Of a DNA stretch of 64,000 nucleotides, positions 51,694-60,679 are shown piece by piece. The position numbers were made by a program, and so were the translations under genes. Position 1 is the stretch's first letter, and every line of letters begins with the position of its first letter. The notes beneath the pieces are model-generated. The model did no database searches. It was given only the letters and a program-made list of their open reading frames with translations, and was not told the DNA's origin. Where the stretch lies: positions 6,882-70,881 of the forward strand of contig JBEKMO010000016.1 of NCBI GenBank assembly GCA_050008465.1. The letters run 5' to 3'. Source of the stretch: Fen-330 sp050008465. Lineage in GTDB: Bacteria > Acidobacteriota > Terriglobia > Bryobacterales > Bryobacteraceae.

Positions 51694-53628
51694 ATGGACC
51701 TCGACAAAAAATACGAACTCGGCGAGGTAGTCGGGAACGATAGCGAATCCAAAACCTTCAACGCCCGCGAACTGGCCTCCGGCCGGGCGGTTTTCGTGCA
51801 CATCCTGTTCGGCGGCGCGACCGTGCCGGGGCGCGAGACGCTTCTGAGCATGGTGCTGCAACAAGCGGTGGACCCATCGGCGGAAAAGCGCTCGCAGATC
51901 CTCGAGATCAGCGATCACAAGGGGATGCCCTACGTGGCGACGGAGGTCCTGCCGGGCTTCACCAACCTGCGCGCGTGGCTCGATCCCCACCCGTTGCAGC
52001 CGGCCCCGTTTTCCGAGGCGGACCAGTTGGCCAAGGCGGGACGGTGGCAAACTCCGGCGCCTCCGAGACCCACTCCTCCGGTAGCAGTCGCCGGGCCTGC
52101 GCCTCCGGCTGCGCCTGCTCCGCCGCCGGCAGCCGCCGCGCCCGTGCAGCCGCCGGCGCCTCCGGCAGCGCCCCCGGAAGACGACGATTTCGCGAAGCTG
52201 TTCGGCGTCGCGCAGGCTGCGCCCGAGCCGGCGCCCGAACCAGCTCGACCCGCTCCCCCGCCGGCCGCGCCCGTACGACCGCCGGCGCCTTCGCCCGCGC
52301 CACCCGCGGGGGACGATGAGTTCGCCAGGCTGTTCAGCAGCGCGGCGCTTCCCGCTGAGCCGGCGCCTCCGGCGCCCTCGCCGCAGGTTGCGCCGCCGCC
52401 CCGTGCCGTGCCACCACCTCCGGCCGCTCCTCCGCGACCTGCCGAGCCTCCGCGGGATGCCGGCGCCTTTACGCAGTTGTTCCACGCCACCTTGGGCAAT
52501 CTCGCGGGTGCACCGGTCGCACCGCCGCCGGCGCGACCCGCACCACCGCCGGCGCGACCCGCGCCACCGCCTGAGCGATTCGCGGCGCCGCAACCCCCGG
52601 CTGCCCCCCCTGCGCAGCCGCCGGCAGCCGTGCCGCCGCTTTCGCCGCCGCCATCGCCGCCCCCATCGCCGGCTGCAGCGGGCTCCTCCGGAGCGGGCGA
52701 GTTCACGCGGCTGTTCCACGCGCCGGCCGAACAGGGTCCGCTTGCTCCCCAGTCGGCCGCCCAGCCAGATTGGGGGGAGGCGCCGAAACCGCCTGCCGCA
52801 GGGCAGGGCGGCGGATTCACCCAGTTGTTCCAGGCCACTCCGGGCGCTACTAGTTCCCCAATGCCCGAGCCACCGCCTTCACCCAGCGCCGGGACAAGCG
52901 CGCCCGGTCAGTTCACCAGCTTGTTCCAGACGCCTGACTCAGGCCGGCCGTCTCAGGGGTTTCCGCCCTCGCCGCCTCCATCGTCTCAGCAGCCGCTTCC
53001 CGGGTCACTCCCACACTCGGGAGGAGCGCCCGGTGAATTCACGAGCCTGTTCGGGGCGCGCGAGGGGCCGGGGCAAGGATCGCCGCTCTCGCAGGCACCC
53101 GCGCCACCACCGCCCATGCAACCGCAAGGCGCGACCGGAGTGTTCTCCTCGCCGACTCCGCGGGCTCAACCCATGCAGCAGGCCTCTGGGCCCGGCGAAT
53201 ACACGCGGCTGTTCGGTGCGGCTCCGACCCCCGGGGGGATGGACGCCGGTGCCGCTCCGCCGCCCGCAGCCGCACCGCCTCCGCCCCAATACCCCGGAAT
53301 GCAAATGCCTGGCGCGCCCCAGATGCAAATGCCGGGTGCGCCTCAGATGCAGGCGCCGCAGTACCCCGGAATGCAGATGCCGGGTGCGCCTCAGATGCAG
53401 GCGCCACAGTACCCCGGGATGCAGATGCCCGGCGCGCCTCAGATGCAAGCGCCGCAGGCGCCTGGGATGCCGCCCATGCAGATGCCGATGCAGCAGGCGC
53501 CCGGCATGCAACCCATGCCGCTTCCGTCCCCGGCCCCGCTCGGAGCAAAAGTGCTGATAATCATCATTGTGTGCGTGCTGGTGCTGGCGATCCTGGGGCT
53601 GATCCTGTTCTTCGTGCTCAAGAAGTAG
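51694..53628 (+). CDS. Proline-rich membrane protein: degenerate kinase N-lobe plus FxxLF repeats
   Basis: The 644-residue protein starts with about 95 residues like the N-lobe and hinge of a Hanks kinase (KYELGEVVGNDSESKTFNAR, then GMPYVATEVLPGFTNLRAWL). It lacks a glycine loop, the HRD and DFG motifs, and the whole C-lobe. A long Pro/Ala-rich region follows, carrying eight short motifs of form (G/D)x(F/Y)(T/A)xLF, near residues 163, 207, 257, 335, 373, 405, 447 and 501. A repeat QYPGMQMPGAPQMQAP comes next, then one C-terminal membrane helix (ILIIIIVCVLVLAILGLILFF). It is divergent from tssK. Its function is unknown. Confidence 0.7.
   Translation: MDLDKKYELGEVVGNDSESKTFNARELASGRAVFVHILFGGATVPGRETLLSMVLQQAVDPSAEKRSQILEISDHKGMPYVATEVLPGFTNLRAWLDPHPLQPAPFSEADQLAKAGRWQTPAPPRPTPPVAVAGPAPPAAPAPPPAAAAPVQPPAPPAAPPEDDDFAKLFGVAQAAPEPAPEPARPAPPPAAPVRPPAPSPAPPAGDDEFARLFSSAALPAEPAPPAPSPQVAPPPRAVPPPPAAPPRPAEPPRDAGAFTQLFHATLGNLAGAPVAPPPARPAPPPARPAPPPERFAAPQPPAAPPAQPPAAVPPLSPPPSPPPSPAAAGSSGAGEFTRLFHAPAEQGPLAPQSAAQPDWGEAPKPPAAGQGGGFTQLFQATPGATSSPMPEPPPSPSAGTSAPGQFTSLFQTPDSGRPSQGFPPSPPPSSQQPLPGSLPHSGGAPGEFTSLFGAREGPGQGSPLSQAPAPPPPMQPQGATGVFSSPTPRAQPMQQASGPGEYTRLFGAAPTPGGMDAGAAPPPAAAPPPPQYPGMQMPGAPQMQMPGAPQMQAPQYPGMQMPGAPQMQAPQYPGMQMPGAPQMQAPQAPGMPPMQMPMQQAPGMQPMPLPSPAPLGAKVLIIIIVCVLVLAILGLILFFVLKK
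53287..53477 (+). repeat. 48-base coding repeats (QYPGMQMPGAPQMQAP)
   Basis: Two near-identical 48-base units (53359-53406 and 53407-53454) and a longer first copy (from 53287) code for 16-residue Met/Gln/Pro-rich repeats. They stay in frame near the C-terminal end of the proline-rich protein. They are coding repeats, not a CRISPR array. Confidence 0.85.
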
Positions 53629-53704
53629 GCGCCGCGACGCGGAACGCAAACATCGGCAAACCCATTCGCAGGAAGTTGCCGGCTTATTTGTTTACGATGG
53701 GTGA

Positions 53705-54649
53705 GTGCACTTGCCCGGCGCTTCCCTGCTCCACGCCAGCCTCGGCGCCGCGCTCGCGCGCTCCATGGTGGTGCTGACCGAGGGCTCGGTCATTGAGCGG
53801 CTGCGCAGAAACCCGGAGTGCACGCTCGATCCGTACGTGGCGCACGCCGCGTTTCCGTACGCGCCCGGGCCGGCGCGGATTCTGGCCGGCGTGTACCGCG
53901 AGTACCTCGACATTGCGCGAGAGGCCCGCCTCCCAATGCTCTGCTTCTCCCCGACCTGGCGCGCGAACCCCGAACGGCTGCGCCAGGCGGGGCTGACTCA
54001 GGACGTCAATCGCGATGGGGTCCTCTTTGTGAGGCGGATTATCGCGGGCTACGACGGGATTCTCCTTGGCGGCCTGATGGGGTGCTATGGCGACGCCTAC
54101 CGGCCCGAGCAGGCGCTCACCACGTCCGAGGCGGCGGGCTTTCATTCTGTGCAGGCGAAAGCACTCACCGAGGCCGGCTGCGATTTCCTGATCGCCGCCA
54201 CAATGCCCGCGGCAGCGGAGGCCGCCGGGATCGCCGTGGCCATGGCCCAAACCGGCGCGCCGTACCTGCTGAGCTTCATCATCAACGCGCGGGGTGAGTT
54301 GCTGGACTCGACGCCCATCCCGGATGCCCTCGCTCGGATCGACGGCTCCGTTTCCCCGGCCCCACTTGGGTACCTGGTGAATTGCGTCCATCCCTCGATC
54401 ATGGCGAGCGCGCTCGAGCGTTGTGATCCGGTTTCCCGAAAGCGTATTCTAGGATTGCAGGCGAATACATCCGCGAAAAACCCCCAGGAACTGGAGGGTT
54501 CCGAGCGTCTCGAGACGGAGGATCCCGAGCAATTCGCCGAGTCGATGGTGAACCTTTACAGGCGGTTCCGGCTGCCGATCCTGGGCGGCTGCTGCGGCAC
54601 CGACTCGCGGCATATCCGCTCGCTGGCGGCCCGGCTGGTTGCTTTATGA
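53705..54649 (+). CDS. Homocysteine S-methyltransferase family protein
   Basis: The 314-residue protein matches the homocysteine S-methyltransferase domain (TIM barrel). The zinc cysteines are in VNCVHP and GGCCGTDSRHI. The family makes methionine from homocysteine with S-methylmethionine, SAM or other donors, and also includes betaine-homocysteine enzymes. The start is a GTG at 53705. A later ATG at 53764 (MVVLTEGS) would drop 20 residues before the conserved LTEGSVIERLRR. Its stop overlaps the next gene start by four bases. Confidence 0.82.
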   Translation: MHLPGASLLHASLGAALARSMVVLTEGSVIERLRRNPECTLDPYVAHAAFPYAPGPARILAGVYREYLDIAREARLPMLCFSPTWRANPERLRQAGLTQDVNRDGVLFVRRIIAGYDGILLGGLMGCYGDAYRPEQALTTSEAAGFHSVQAKALTEAGCDFLIAATMPAAAEAAGIAVAMAQTGAPYLLSFIINARGELLDSTPIPDALARIDGSVSPAPLGYLVNCVHPSIMASALERCDPVSRKRILGLQANTSAKNPQELEGSERLETEDPEQFAESMVNLYRRFRLPILGGCCGTDSRHIRSLAARLVAL

Positions 54650-55440
54650 AGCGCTTCGCGCCATTCTGCATGGTCCTCTGCGCGCTGCTGGCGGCCTGCC
54701 ACTCCGAGCGTGCGGATCGCCGGGCCTGCGACTCCGCCCCGGCCAAGCCGGCCGAGCCGCCGCGCAAGCCGGAGAAATACGCCGTGCTCGTCAACGGCGA
54801 CACCGAGCTGCGGCACAAGCGGAACATCGCTCGGGCCTATGCGACGTTGCGCGCGCTGGGCTTCGAGCCGGCGCACATCTTCGTGGTCTCGCCGCCGGAT
54901 CGCCGGAATACCCTGCCCCCCGCAACGCTGCGCCTGGCGCCGGCGCCCGACAACTTCTGGCGCGTGATGGACGACCTGGCCGGCGTCGTGGCGGAGGGCG
55001 ATCTCCTGGTGGTTTACGGTACCGGGCACGGCGGCACCGACCAGGGCGACAGCCTGCTGGAGTTGCGGAAGGGAGAGTTGTGGCCCGCGGATCTGCGCGA
55101 GGAAATCGATGAATACCGTGGGAACTCCCTCATCGTGATGGATCAGTGTTACTCCGGCGGCTTCGTGGATGCCTTCAACGGAACCAGGAGCCGCGCCATC
55201 CTGATCTCGAGCGTTGACCGCCGCCACCCCACCGACTGCACCCAGTTCGCGCGGACCTTCTGGGATTCCTTCCTGCAGCCCGGGCTGGCCGACCGCAACG
55301 GCGACGGCAAGACCTCCGTGCGCGAGGCGTTCGATGCGGCATTGAAAGCGCACCAGGAAGCCCTGGCCGGCGTTCCCGAACTCCGCTCCAACGGCGTCTA
55401 CCGCTCCTTCAACGGGTTCGACGACGCGCTCCTGAACTGA
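54646..55440 (+). CDS. Caspase-fold (clan CD) peptidase-like lipoprotein
   Basis: The 264-residue protein has a lipobox (CALLAAC, Cys18). A clan CD caspase/legumain-like domain follows: the catalytic His lies in VVYGTGHGGTD and the Cys in VMDQCYSGGF. These are the expected dyad and strand positions. A DRNGDGKTSVREA segment near residue 225 looks like an EF-hand loop. The ATG overlaps the stop of the methyltransferase gene by four bases, so both are co-translated. The substrate is unknown. Confidence 0.72.
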   Translation: MKRFAPFCMVLCALLAACHSERADRRACDSAPAKPAEPPRKPEKYAVLVNGDTELRHKRNIARAYATLRALGFEPAHIFVVSPPDRRNTLPPATLRLAPAPDNFWRVMDDLAGVVAEGDLLVVYGTGHGGTDQGDSLLELRKGELWPADLREEIDEYRGNSLIVMDQCYSGGFVDAFNGTRSRAILISSVDRRHPTDCTQFARTFWDSFLQPGLADRNGDGKTSVREAFDAALKAHQEALAGVPELRSNGVYRSFNGFDDALLN

Positions 55441-55458
55441 GCGCGGCGGGCCTGCAAT

Positions 55459-56463
55459 TCACGCACCGGGCGCTGGGCTCTCGGGCGCAGCTTCGGCCGG
55501 CGAGAACACCTGCTCGCGGATCGCCCACAGCGTTGTCCCGCTATGACTGAGCGCCAGGAAACCCAGCGCTAGCAGCGGCAAGGTGATGACCATGAAAGCG
55601 ACCAGGGAGAAGCCCGTCGCCTCCGTCTTGTGGACGCGGAACAGCAGTAATCCCACCACGGTGAAGAACTGAAACGTCCCGACGTTGGCCGGGGCGTTGG
55701 GAATCGCCGTCCCCAGACGCACCACGAGAAAGACCACCGCGCCCGCCCAAAACGAAAGCCCGATCCCGTATGCCAGCATCACGCACCAGAACGCAAGCCC
55801 TTGGAGGACCAGGAACAGGAGCGAGACCCCGAGCGCTCCGTAGAACGACGGCGAGCGTCCAATGGCCCACAGCCCCGCGGCGATGGAATCGGACCAGCCG
55901 GCCAGCTTCGACCGCCGCCTTTCCTTCGGCCGCGATGGTCTCTTGACGAATACAAACACAGCGAACAGCGCCGTGACAACCAGCACCGCCTCGCCCAGGG
56001 TATCGGCCGCCCGGTCCAGTGCCGGCGGCAGCGGTATGGCAATGGCCGTCAGGCCGATTCCCACCGCCAGCCATATCCCGTCAAACAGGCGCTCGACGAA
56101 CACCGAGGGCAGGATCGCCAGTAACGTGGCGCGGACCCAGCGCGCTACCAGCCACACCCGTACCATTTCCCCGAACCGCAGAGGCAGCACCTCGTTGGCG
56201 AACAGGCCGGCGTAGATGGCCTGCGTAGTCCGAGAAACCGGGACTCCCCCGACTGGCCGGAGCAGCAGTTGCCAGCGCCAGCCTTGCGCCACGTAACTGA
56301 GGACCTGGGAACAAACCGCCAGCGCCACCAGTTCCCACCGCAGGCCGCGCACCTCCCCGGCCAGACGCCGCACGTCGATGCCGTGCAGCACCCACACCAG
56401 GCACGCCGCCGCCACCGCCCACGCCGCGGCCTGTTTCCACCTGGACGTTCTCTCGCGGCGCAT
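55459..56463 (-). CDS. Lysylphosphatidylglycerol-synthase-like membrane protein
   Basis: From the ATG at 56463 (MRRERTSRW) this 334-residue protein has seven or eight membrane helices of the LPG_synthase_TM/YbhN type. Marks are AGLFANEVLPLRFGEMVRVWLVARW and PANVGTFQFFTVVGLLLFRV. Such proteins are flippase-like or transferase-partner proteins for lipid-linked substrates. It sits directly before the three TMTC-like genes, but in the opposite direction. Its precise role is unknown. Confidence 0.72.
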   Translation of the reverse strand: MRRERTSRWKQAAAWAVAAACLVWVLHGIDVRRLAGEVRGLRWELVALAVCSQVLSYVAQGWRWQLLLRPVGGVPVSRTTQAIYAGLFANEVLPLRFGEMVRVWLVARWVRATLLAILPSVFVERLFDGIWLAVGIGLTAIAIPLPPALDRAADTLGEAVLVVTALFAVFVFVKRPSRPKERRRSKLAGWSDSIAAGLWAIGRSPSFYGALGVSLLFLVLQGLAFWCVMLAYGIGLSFWAGAVVFLVVRLGTAIPNAPANVGTFQFFTVVGLLLFRVHKTEATGFSLVAFMVITLPLLALGFLALSHSGTTLWAIREQVFSPAEAAPESPAPGA

Positions 56464-56606
56464 GCATCTAGTGTAATGCGTCATGAGTGCTATGCCTTGT
56501 GTCCGTGGGGCCGACGATCGCTTTTTGTCGTCTGCCGGCCTCGCAGGCCACGGAAAGCGATGGCCTGCGCCACCATCTTGATACAATGCCCCCTTAGGAC
56601 ACCGTC

Positions 56607-58619
56607 GTGCCCCGCCGGACTACCGTTCTAATTGCCGCCCTGGTGCTGTGCGCCGTCACGCTCACATATTCCAACCACTTCCAAAACTCGTTTCAATTCG
56701 ATGACCAGCATACAGTCCAGGATAACGTTTACATCCGCTCCCTCAGCAACATCCCAAGATTCTTCACCGACGCTGCCACCTTGTCCCGAAACCCCCTGCA
56801 CCGCTCCTGGCGGCCGCTGGTCACAACTTCGCTGGCCATCGACTACTGGCTGGGCGGAGGCCTGGAGAACACCTTCTACTTTCATCTCTCCACATTCCTC
56901 TGGTTCCTGCTGCAAGTGCTGCTGATGTACGTGCTATACGTCCGCCTGCTCGATCTCGTCCGGCCGGACCCGCGCAACCGATGGATCGCGTGGTTCGCGG
57001 CAGCCTGGTACGGCCTGCACCCCGCCATCGCGGAGACGGTCAACTACATCATCCAGCGTGGAGACGTGATGTCCACCCTGGGGGTGGTGGCGGCATTGGT
57101 CGTCTATGCCAGGTTTCCCGAACAGAGAAAGTACGGCCTGTACCTCATCCCCTGCGCTTTGGGCGTGCTGGCGAAGCCCCCGGCTCTGATCTTCCCCCTC
57201 CTTCTGCTGGCTTATGTGCTCCTCTTCGAGGAGAGTGTGTCCGCTCGGGGATTCTGGGCGGCGGCGCGGAAATCGGTTCCCGCCACCGCGCTGTCGCTGG
57301 CGCTGGCAGCGCTCCAGTGGTCCATGACGTCCAAGACTTTCTTGCCAAGTACGGGCTCCGCCTACGACTACCTCATCACCCAGCCCTACGTGGCCTTGCG
57401 CTACTTCCGGTCGTTCTTCCTGCCCACGCACCTGAGCGCGGATTCGGATCTCCAGGCATTCAGCTCAATCCTGCACCCCGAAGTGCTCCTCGGATTCCTG
57501 TTCCTGGGCGGCCTGCTGTTCGCGATTTACGCGACCGCCAGGCGATCCGACACCCGCCCGATATCCTTCGGCCTGGTCTGGTTCCTGCTGGGGTTGGCGC
57601 CCACCTCGCTGTTCCCCCTGTTCGATGTGGAAAACGATCACCGGATGTTCTTTCCCTTCGTTGGCCTGGTGATCGCCGTCGCCTGGGCGGGCAACCTGGT
57701 CCTGCTGCGGCGCCCGCTTCGCGACCGCCGCTGGGCCGCCACGGCAGGCCTTGTATGCCTGCTGCCATACGCGCTCGGCACGCGCGCGAGGAACAATGTC
57801 TGGCGTACCCCGGAAAGCCTTTGGCGGGACGTCATCGCCAAGAGCCCCAGGAGTGCGCGCGGACTCATGGACTACGGATTGGCGCTGATGGGCAAGGCGG
57901 ACTTTTCAACGGCCCTCGCCTATTTCGAACGGGCCGCTGTTTTCGCGCCGGACTACTCCCTACTCGAGATCAATCTCGGCAACGTCAACGGCGCCTTGAA
58001 TCGCGATGCCGAGGCGGAACGGCACTTCCGCCGCGCCATCCAATTGGATCCCCAACAGGCCGACCCGTATTTTCACTACGCGCGCTGGCTGGATTACAAG
58101 GACCGCGATCGGGAAGCCACCGAGGCGCTGAACACCGCGCTGGCCCTGAATCCGGTCCACATGGGCGCCCGCTACGTGCTCCTGTACCTGTACGCGAAGC
58201 ACAAGAGGTGGGACCGGGTGAAGTCGCTTGCGGAGGATTGCCTGAAGGTGGCTCCGAATGACGGATTTGTCTTGAAGTTCCGGAGTGCGGAACAGAAACT
58301 GGCTGGATTGGTGGCATCCGCCGAAGCGCTGGCCCGAAGCCAACCGACCCCCGAGAGCTTTCTCCAGTTGTCTGCCGTCTACGACAGGATGGGACGGTTC
58401 CAGGACAGCATCGCTGCGGCTAATGAAGCGCTGCGCCTCCGGCCGGATTTCGCCGAAGCGTACAACAACCTCGCCAGGACGTACCTGTCGATGGAACAGT
58501 GGAATGAAGCGATTCGAGCGGCCAGCGAGGCGCTCCGCATCAAGCCGGATTTCGAAGCCGCGCGAAACAGCCTGGACTCCGCCAAGTCCCAGAAGAACCT
58601 GCCCGCCGGCGGGCGGTGA
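56607..58619 (+). CDS. TMTC-like membrane/TPR protein, copy 1
   Basis: The 670-residue protein (GTG start, AGGA seven bases upstream) has about ten membrane helices followed by C-terminal TPRs (from LALMGKADFSTALAYFERAA). The first extracytoplasmic loop has SNHFQNSFQFDDQHTVQDN, with the Asp-Asp pair used by GT-C O-mannosyltransferases such as TMTC and POMT. It is the first of three tandem copies. The function is inferred as polyprenyl-linked glycosyl transfer to a protein or envelope target. Confidence 0.75.
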   Translation: MPRRTTVLIAALVLCAVTLTYSNHFQNSFQFDDQHTVQDNVYIRSLSNIPRFFTDAATLSRNPLHRSWRPLVTTSLAIDYWLGGGLENTFYFHLSTFLWFLLQVLLMYVLYVRLLDLVRPDPRNRWIAWFAAAWYGLHPAIAETVNYIIQRGDVMSTLGVVAALVVYARFPEQRKYGLYLIPCALGVLAKPPALIFPLLLLAYVLLFEESVSARGFWAAARKSVPATALSLALAALQWSMTSKTFLPSTGSAYDYLITQPYVALRYFRSFFLPTHLSADSDLQAFSSILHPEVLLGFLFLGGLLFAIYATARRSDTRPISFGLVWFLLGLAPTSLFPLFDVENDHRMFFPFVGLVIAVAWAGNLVLLRRPLRDRRWAATAGLVCLLPYALGTRARNNVWRTPESLWRDVIAKSPRSARGLMDYGLALMGKADFSTALAYFERAAVFAPDYSLLEINLGNVNGALNRDAEAERHFRRAIQLDPQQADPYFHYARWLDYKDRDREATEALNTALALNPVHMGARYVLLYLYAKHKRWDRVKSLAEDCLKVAPNDGFVLKFRSAEQKLAGLVASAEALARSQPTPESFLQLSAVYDRMGRFQDSIAAANEALRLRPDFAEAYNNLARTYLSMEQWNEAIRAASEALRIKPDFEAARNSLDSAKSQKNLPAGGR

Positions 58620-58632
58620 AGCAGTTGGAACA

Positions 58633-60666
58633 ATGCGATCTTTGGTGAGCCGTTTATCCGCACGAACCGTGGCCGTGACCGCGGGGTTGGTACTCTGCGC
58701 CGTCACGCTCGCCTATTCCAACCACTTCCAGAACTCCTTCCATTTCGACGACTACCACGCGATCAACGATAACATTTACATCCGCAGCCTCTCCAACATC
58801 CCACGATTCTTCACCGACGCCACAACCCAAAGCGTGAAAGCCCAGCACCGCACCTGGCGTCCGCTGGTAGCCACTTCGCTGGCTATCGACTACTGGCTTG
58901 GCGGAGGTCTGGAGAGCACCTTCTGGTTTCACCTGTCCACGTTCCTCTGGTTTCTGCTGCAACTGCTGCTGATGTACTGGCTGTACGCCCGCCTGCTCGA
59001 TCTCGTCCGGCCGGGCCCGCGCAACCCGTGGATCGCCTGGTTCGCGGTCGCTTGGTACGGCCTGCACCCCGCGATTGCGGAGACGGTCAACTACATCATC
59101 CAGCGCGCCGACGTGATATCCACCCTGGGCGTGGTGGCGGCCTTGGTCGTCTTTGCCAGGTTTCCCAAACCGAGGAAATGTGGTCTTTACCTTGTACCCT
59201 TCGTTCTGGGAACGCTGGCGAAGCCTCCCGCTCTGGTCTTCCCCTTCCTTCTGCTGGCCTACGTGTTCCTCTTCGAAGAGAGCGTGTCCCCTCGGGGATT
59301 CCTGGCGGCGGCCCGGAAGTCGGCTCCTGCCACCGCCTTAGCGTTCTTGCTGGCGGCGCTCCAGCGGGCCATGACGCCCAAGAGCTTCATGCAGACCATT
59401 GGCTCCGCCTACGAGTACCTCATCACCCAGCCCTACGTGGCCTGGCGCTACTTCGGGTCGTTCTTCCTGCCCACGCACCTGAGCGCGGATTCGGATCTCC
59501 AGGCATTCAGCTCGATCCTGCACCCCGAAGTGCTCCTCGGATTCCTGTTCCTTGGCGTCCTGCTGTTCGCCATTTGCGCGACCGCCAGGCGATCCGACAC
59601 CCGCCCGATCTCCTTTGGGCTGGTCTGGTTCGTGCTGGCGCTGGCGCCGACATCGCTGTTCCCCCTGGCCGACGTGGAAAACGATCACCGGATGTTCTTT
59701 CCGTTCGTCGGACTAGTGATCGCCGTCACCTGGGCGGGCAACCTGATCCTGTCGCGGCGCCCGCTTGGGGACCGCCGCTGGGCGGTCGCCGCCGGCCTGG
59801 TGTGCCTGCTGCTTTATGCGCTGGGAACGCGCGGCAGGAACGAGGTCTGGCGCACCGAAGAGAGCCTGTGGCATGACGTCACCATTAAGAGCCCCAGGAA
59901 TGGACGCGGACTCATGAACTACGGGTTGGAGCTGATGGACAAGGGGGCCTCTTCAGCAGCCCTAACCTATTTCGAACGGGCCGCCGCCTTTGCGCCGAAC
60001 TACCCGACGCTCGAGATCAGTCTCGGCCTCGCCACAAGCGCTCTCGATCGCGACACCGAGGCGGAGCGGCATTTCCGCCGCGCCATTCAGCTCGATCCGA
60101 AGCAAGCCGAATCGTATTTTCACTACGCCCGATGGCTGAATTCCAAGACCCGTTCCGAGGAGGCGGTCAAAGCGCTGAGCACCGCCCTCGCGCTGGACTC
60201 AGCCTTCACGGGCGCCCGTTACCTGCTCCTGCAGGTATACGCGGAGCACGGGCTGTGGGGCTCGCTGAGGTCCTTTGCGGAGGATTGTCTGAGGCTGACT
60301 CCGAATGACCCTGTCGTCCTGAAATACCTCGGCGCGGAACAGCAGCTCGCTGCCAAGGTGGCAACCGCCGAGACGCTCGCCCGAAGCCAGCCGACACCCG
60401 AGAGCCTGCTCCAGTTGTCCGCCGGCTACCATCAGATGGGTCGGTACCAGGACTGCATCGCGGCGGCCCAGGAGGCGCTCCGCCTCCGGCCGGACTTCGC
60501 CGAAGCGTACAACAACATCGCTGCGGCGTACCTGTCGATGGGTCAGTGGGACGAAGCCATCCGGGCGGCCAGCGAGGCGCTCCGCATCAAGCCGGATTTC
60601 CAGTTCGCGCGCAACAACCTGGAGTTCGCGAAGTCCCAGAAGAACCTGGCGGCCGGTGGGCGGTGA
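58633..60666 (+). CDS. TMTC-like membrane/TPR protein, copy 2
   Basis: The 677-residue protein is close to copy 1 throughout, with AYSNHFQNSFHFDDYHAINDN and the same helix/TPR build. The ATG at 58633 lies 13 bases after the copy 1 stop. The segment around THLSADSDLQAFSSILHPEV is nearly identical at the DNA level to copy 1, while other parts are more diverged. Confidence 0.78.
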   Translation: MRSLVSRLSARTVAVTAGLVLCAVTLAYSNHFQNSFHFDDYHAINDNIYIRSLSNIPRFFTDATTQSVKAQHRTWRPLVATSLAIDYWLGGGLESTFWFHLSTFLWFLLQLLLMYWLYARLLDLVRPGPRNPWIAWFAVAWYGLHPAIAETVNYIIQRADVISTLGVVAALVVFARFPKPRKCGLYLVPFVLGTLAKPPALVFPFLLLAYVFLFEESVSPRGFLAAARKSAPATALAFLLAALQRAMTPKSFMQTIGSAYEYLITQPYVAWRYFGSFFLPTHLSADSDLQAFSSILHPEVLLGFLFLGVLLFAICATARRSDTRPISFGLVWFVLALAPTSLFPLADVENDHRMFFPFVGLVIAVTWAGNLILSRRPLGDRRWAVAAGLVCLLLYALGTRGRNEVWRTEESLWHDVTIKSPRNGRGLMNYGLELMDKGASSAALTYFERAAAFAPNYPTLEISLGLATSALDRDTEAERHFRRAIQLDPKQAESYFHYARWLNSKTRSEEAVKALSTALALDSAFTGARYLLLQVYAEHGLWGSLRSFAEDCLRLTPNDPVVLKYLGAEQQLAAKVATAETLARSQPTPESLLQLSAGYHQMGRYQDCIAAAQEALRLRPDFAEAYNNIAAAYLSMGQWDEAIRAASEALRIKPDFQFARNNLEFAKSQKNLAAGGR

Positions 60667-60679
60667 AGCAGTTGGTACA

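Noticed and set aside
53287..53477. Possible CRISPR array
   Set aside because: The 48-base units are in frame and code for Met/Gln/Pro repeats, with no unique spacers and no cas genes nearby.
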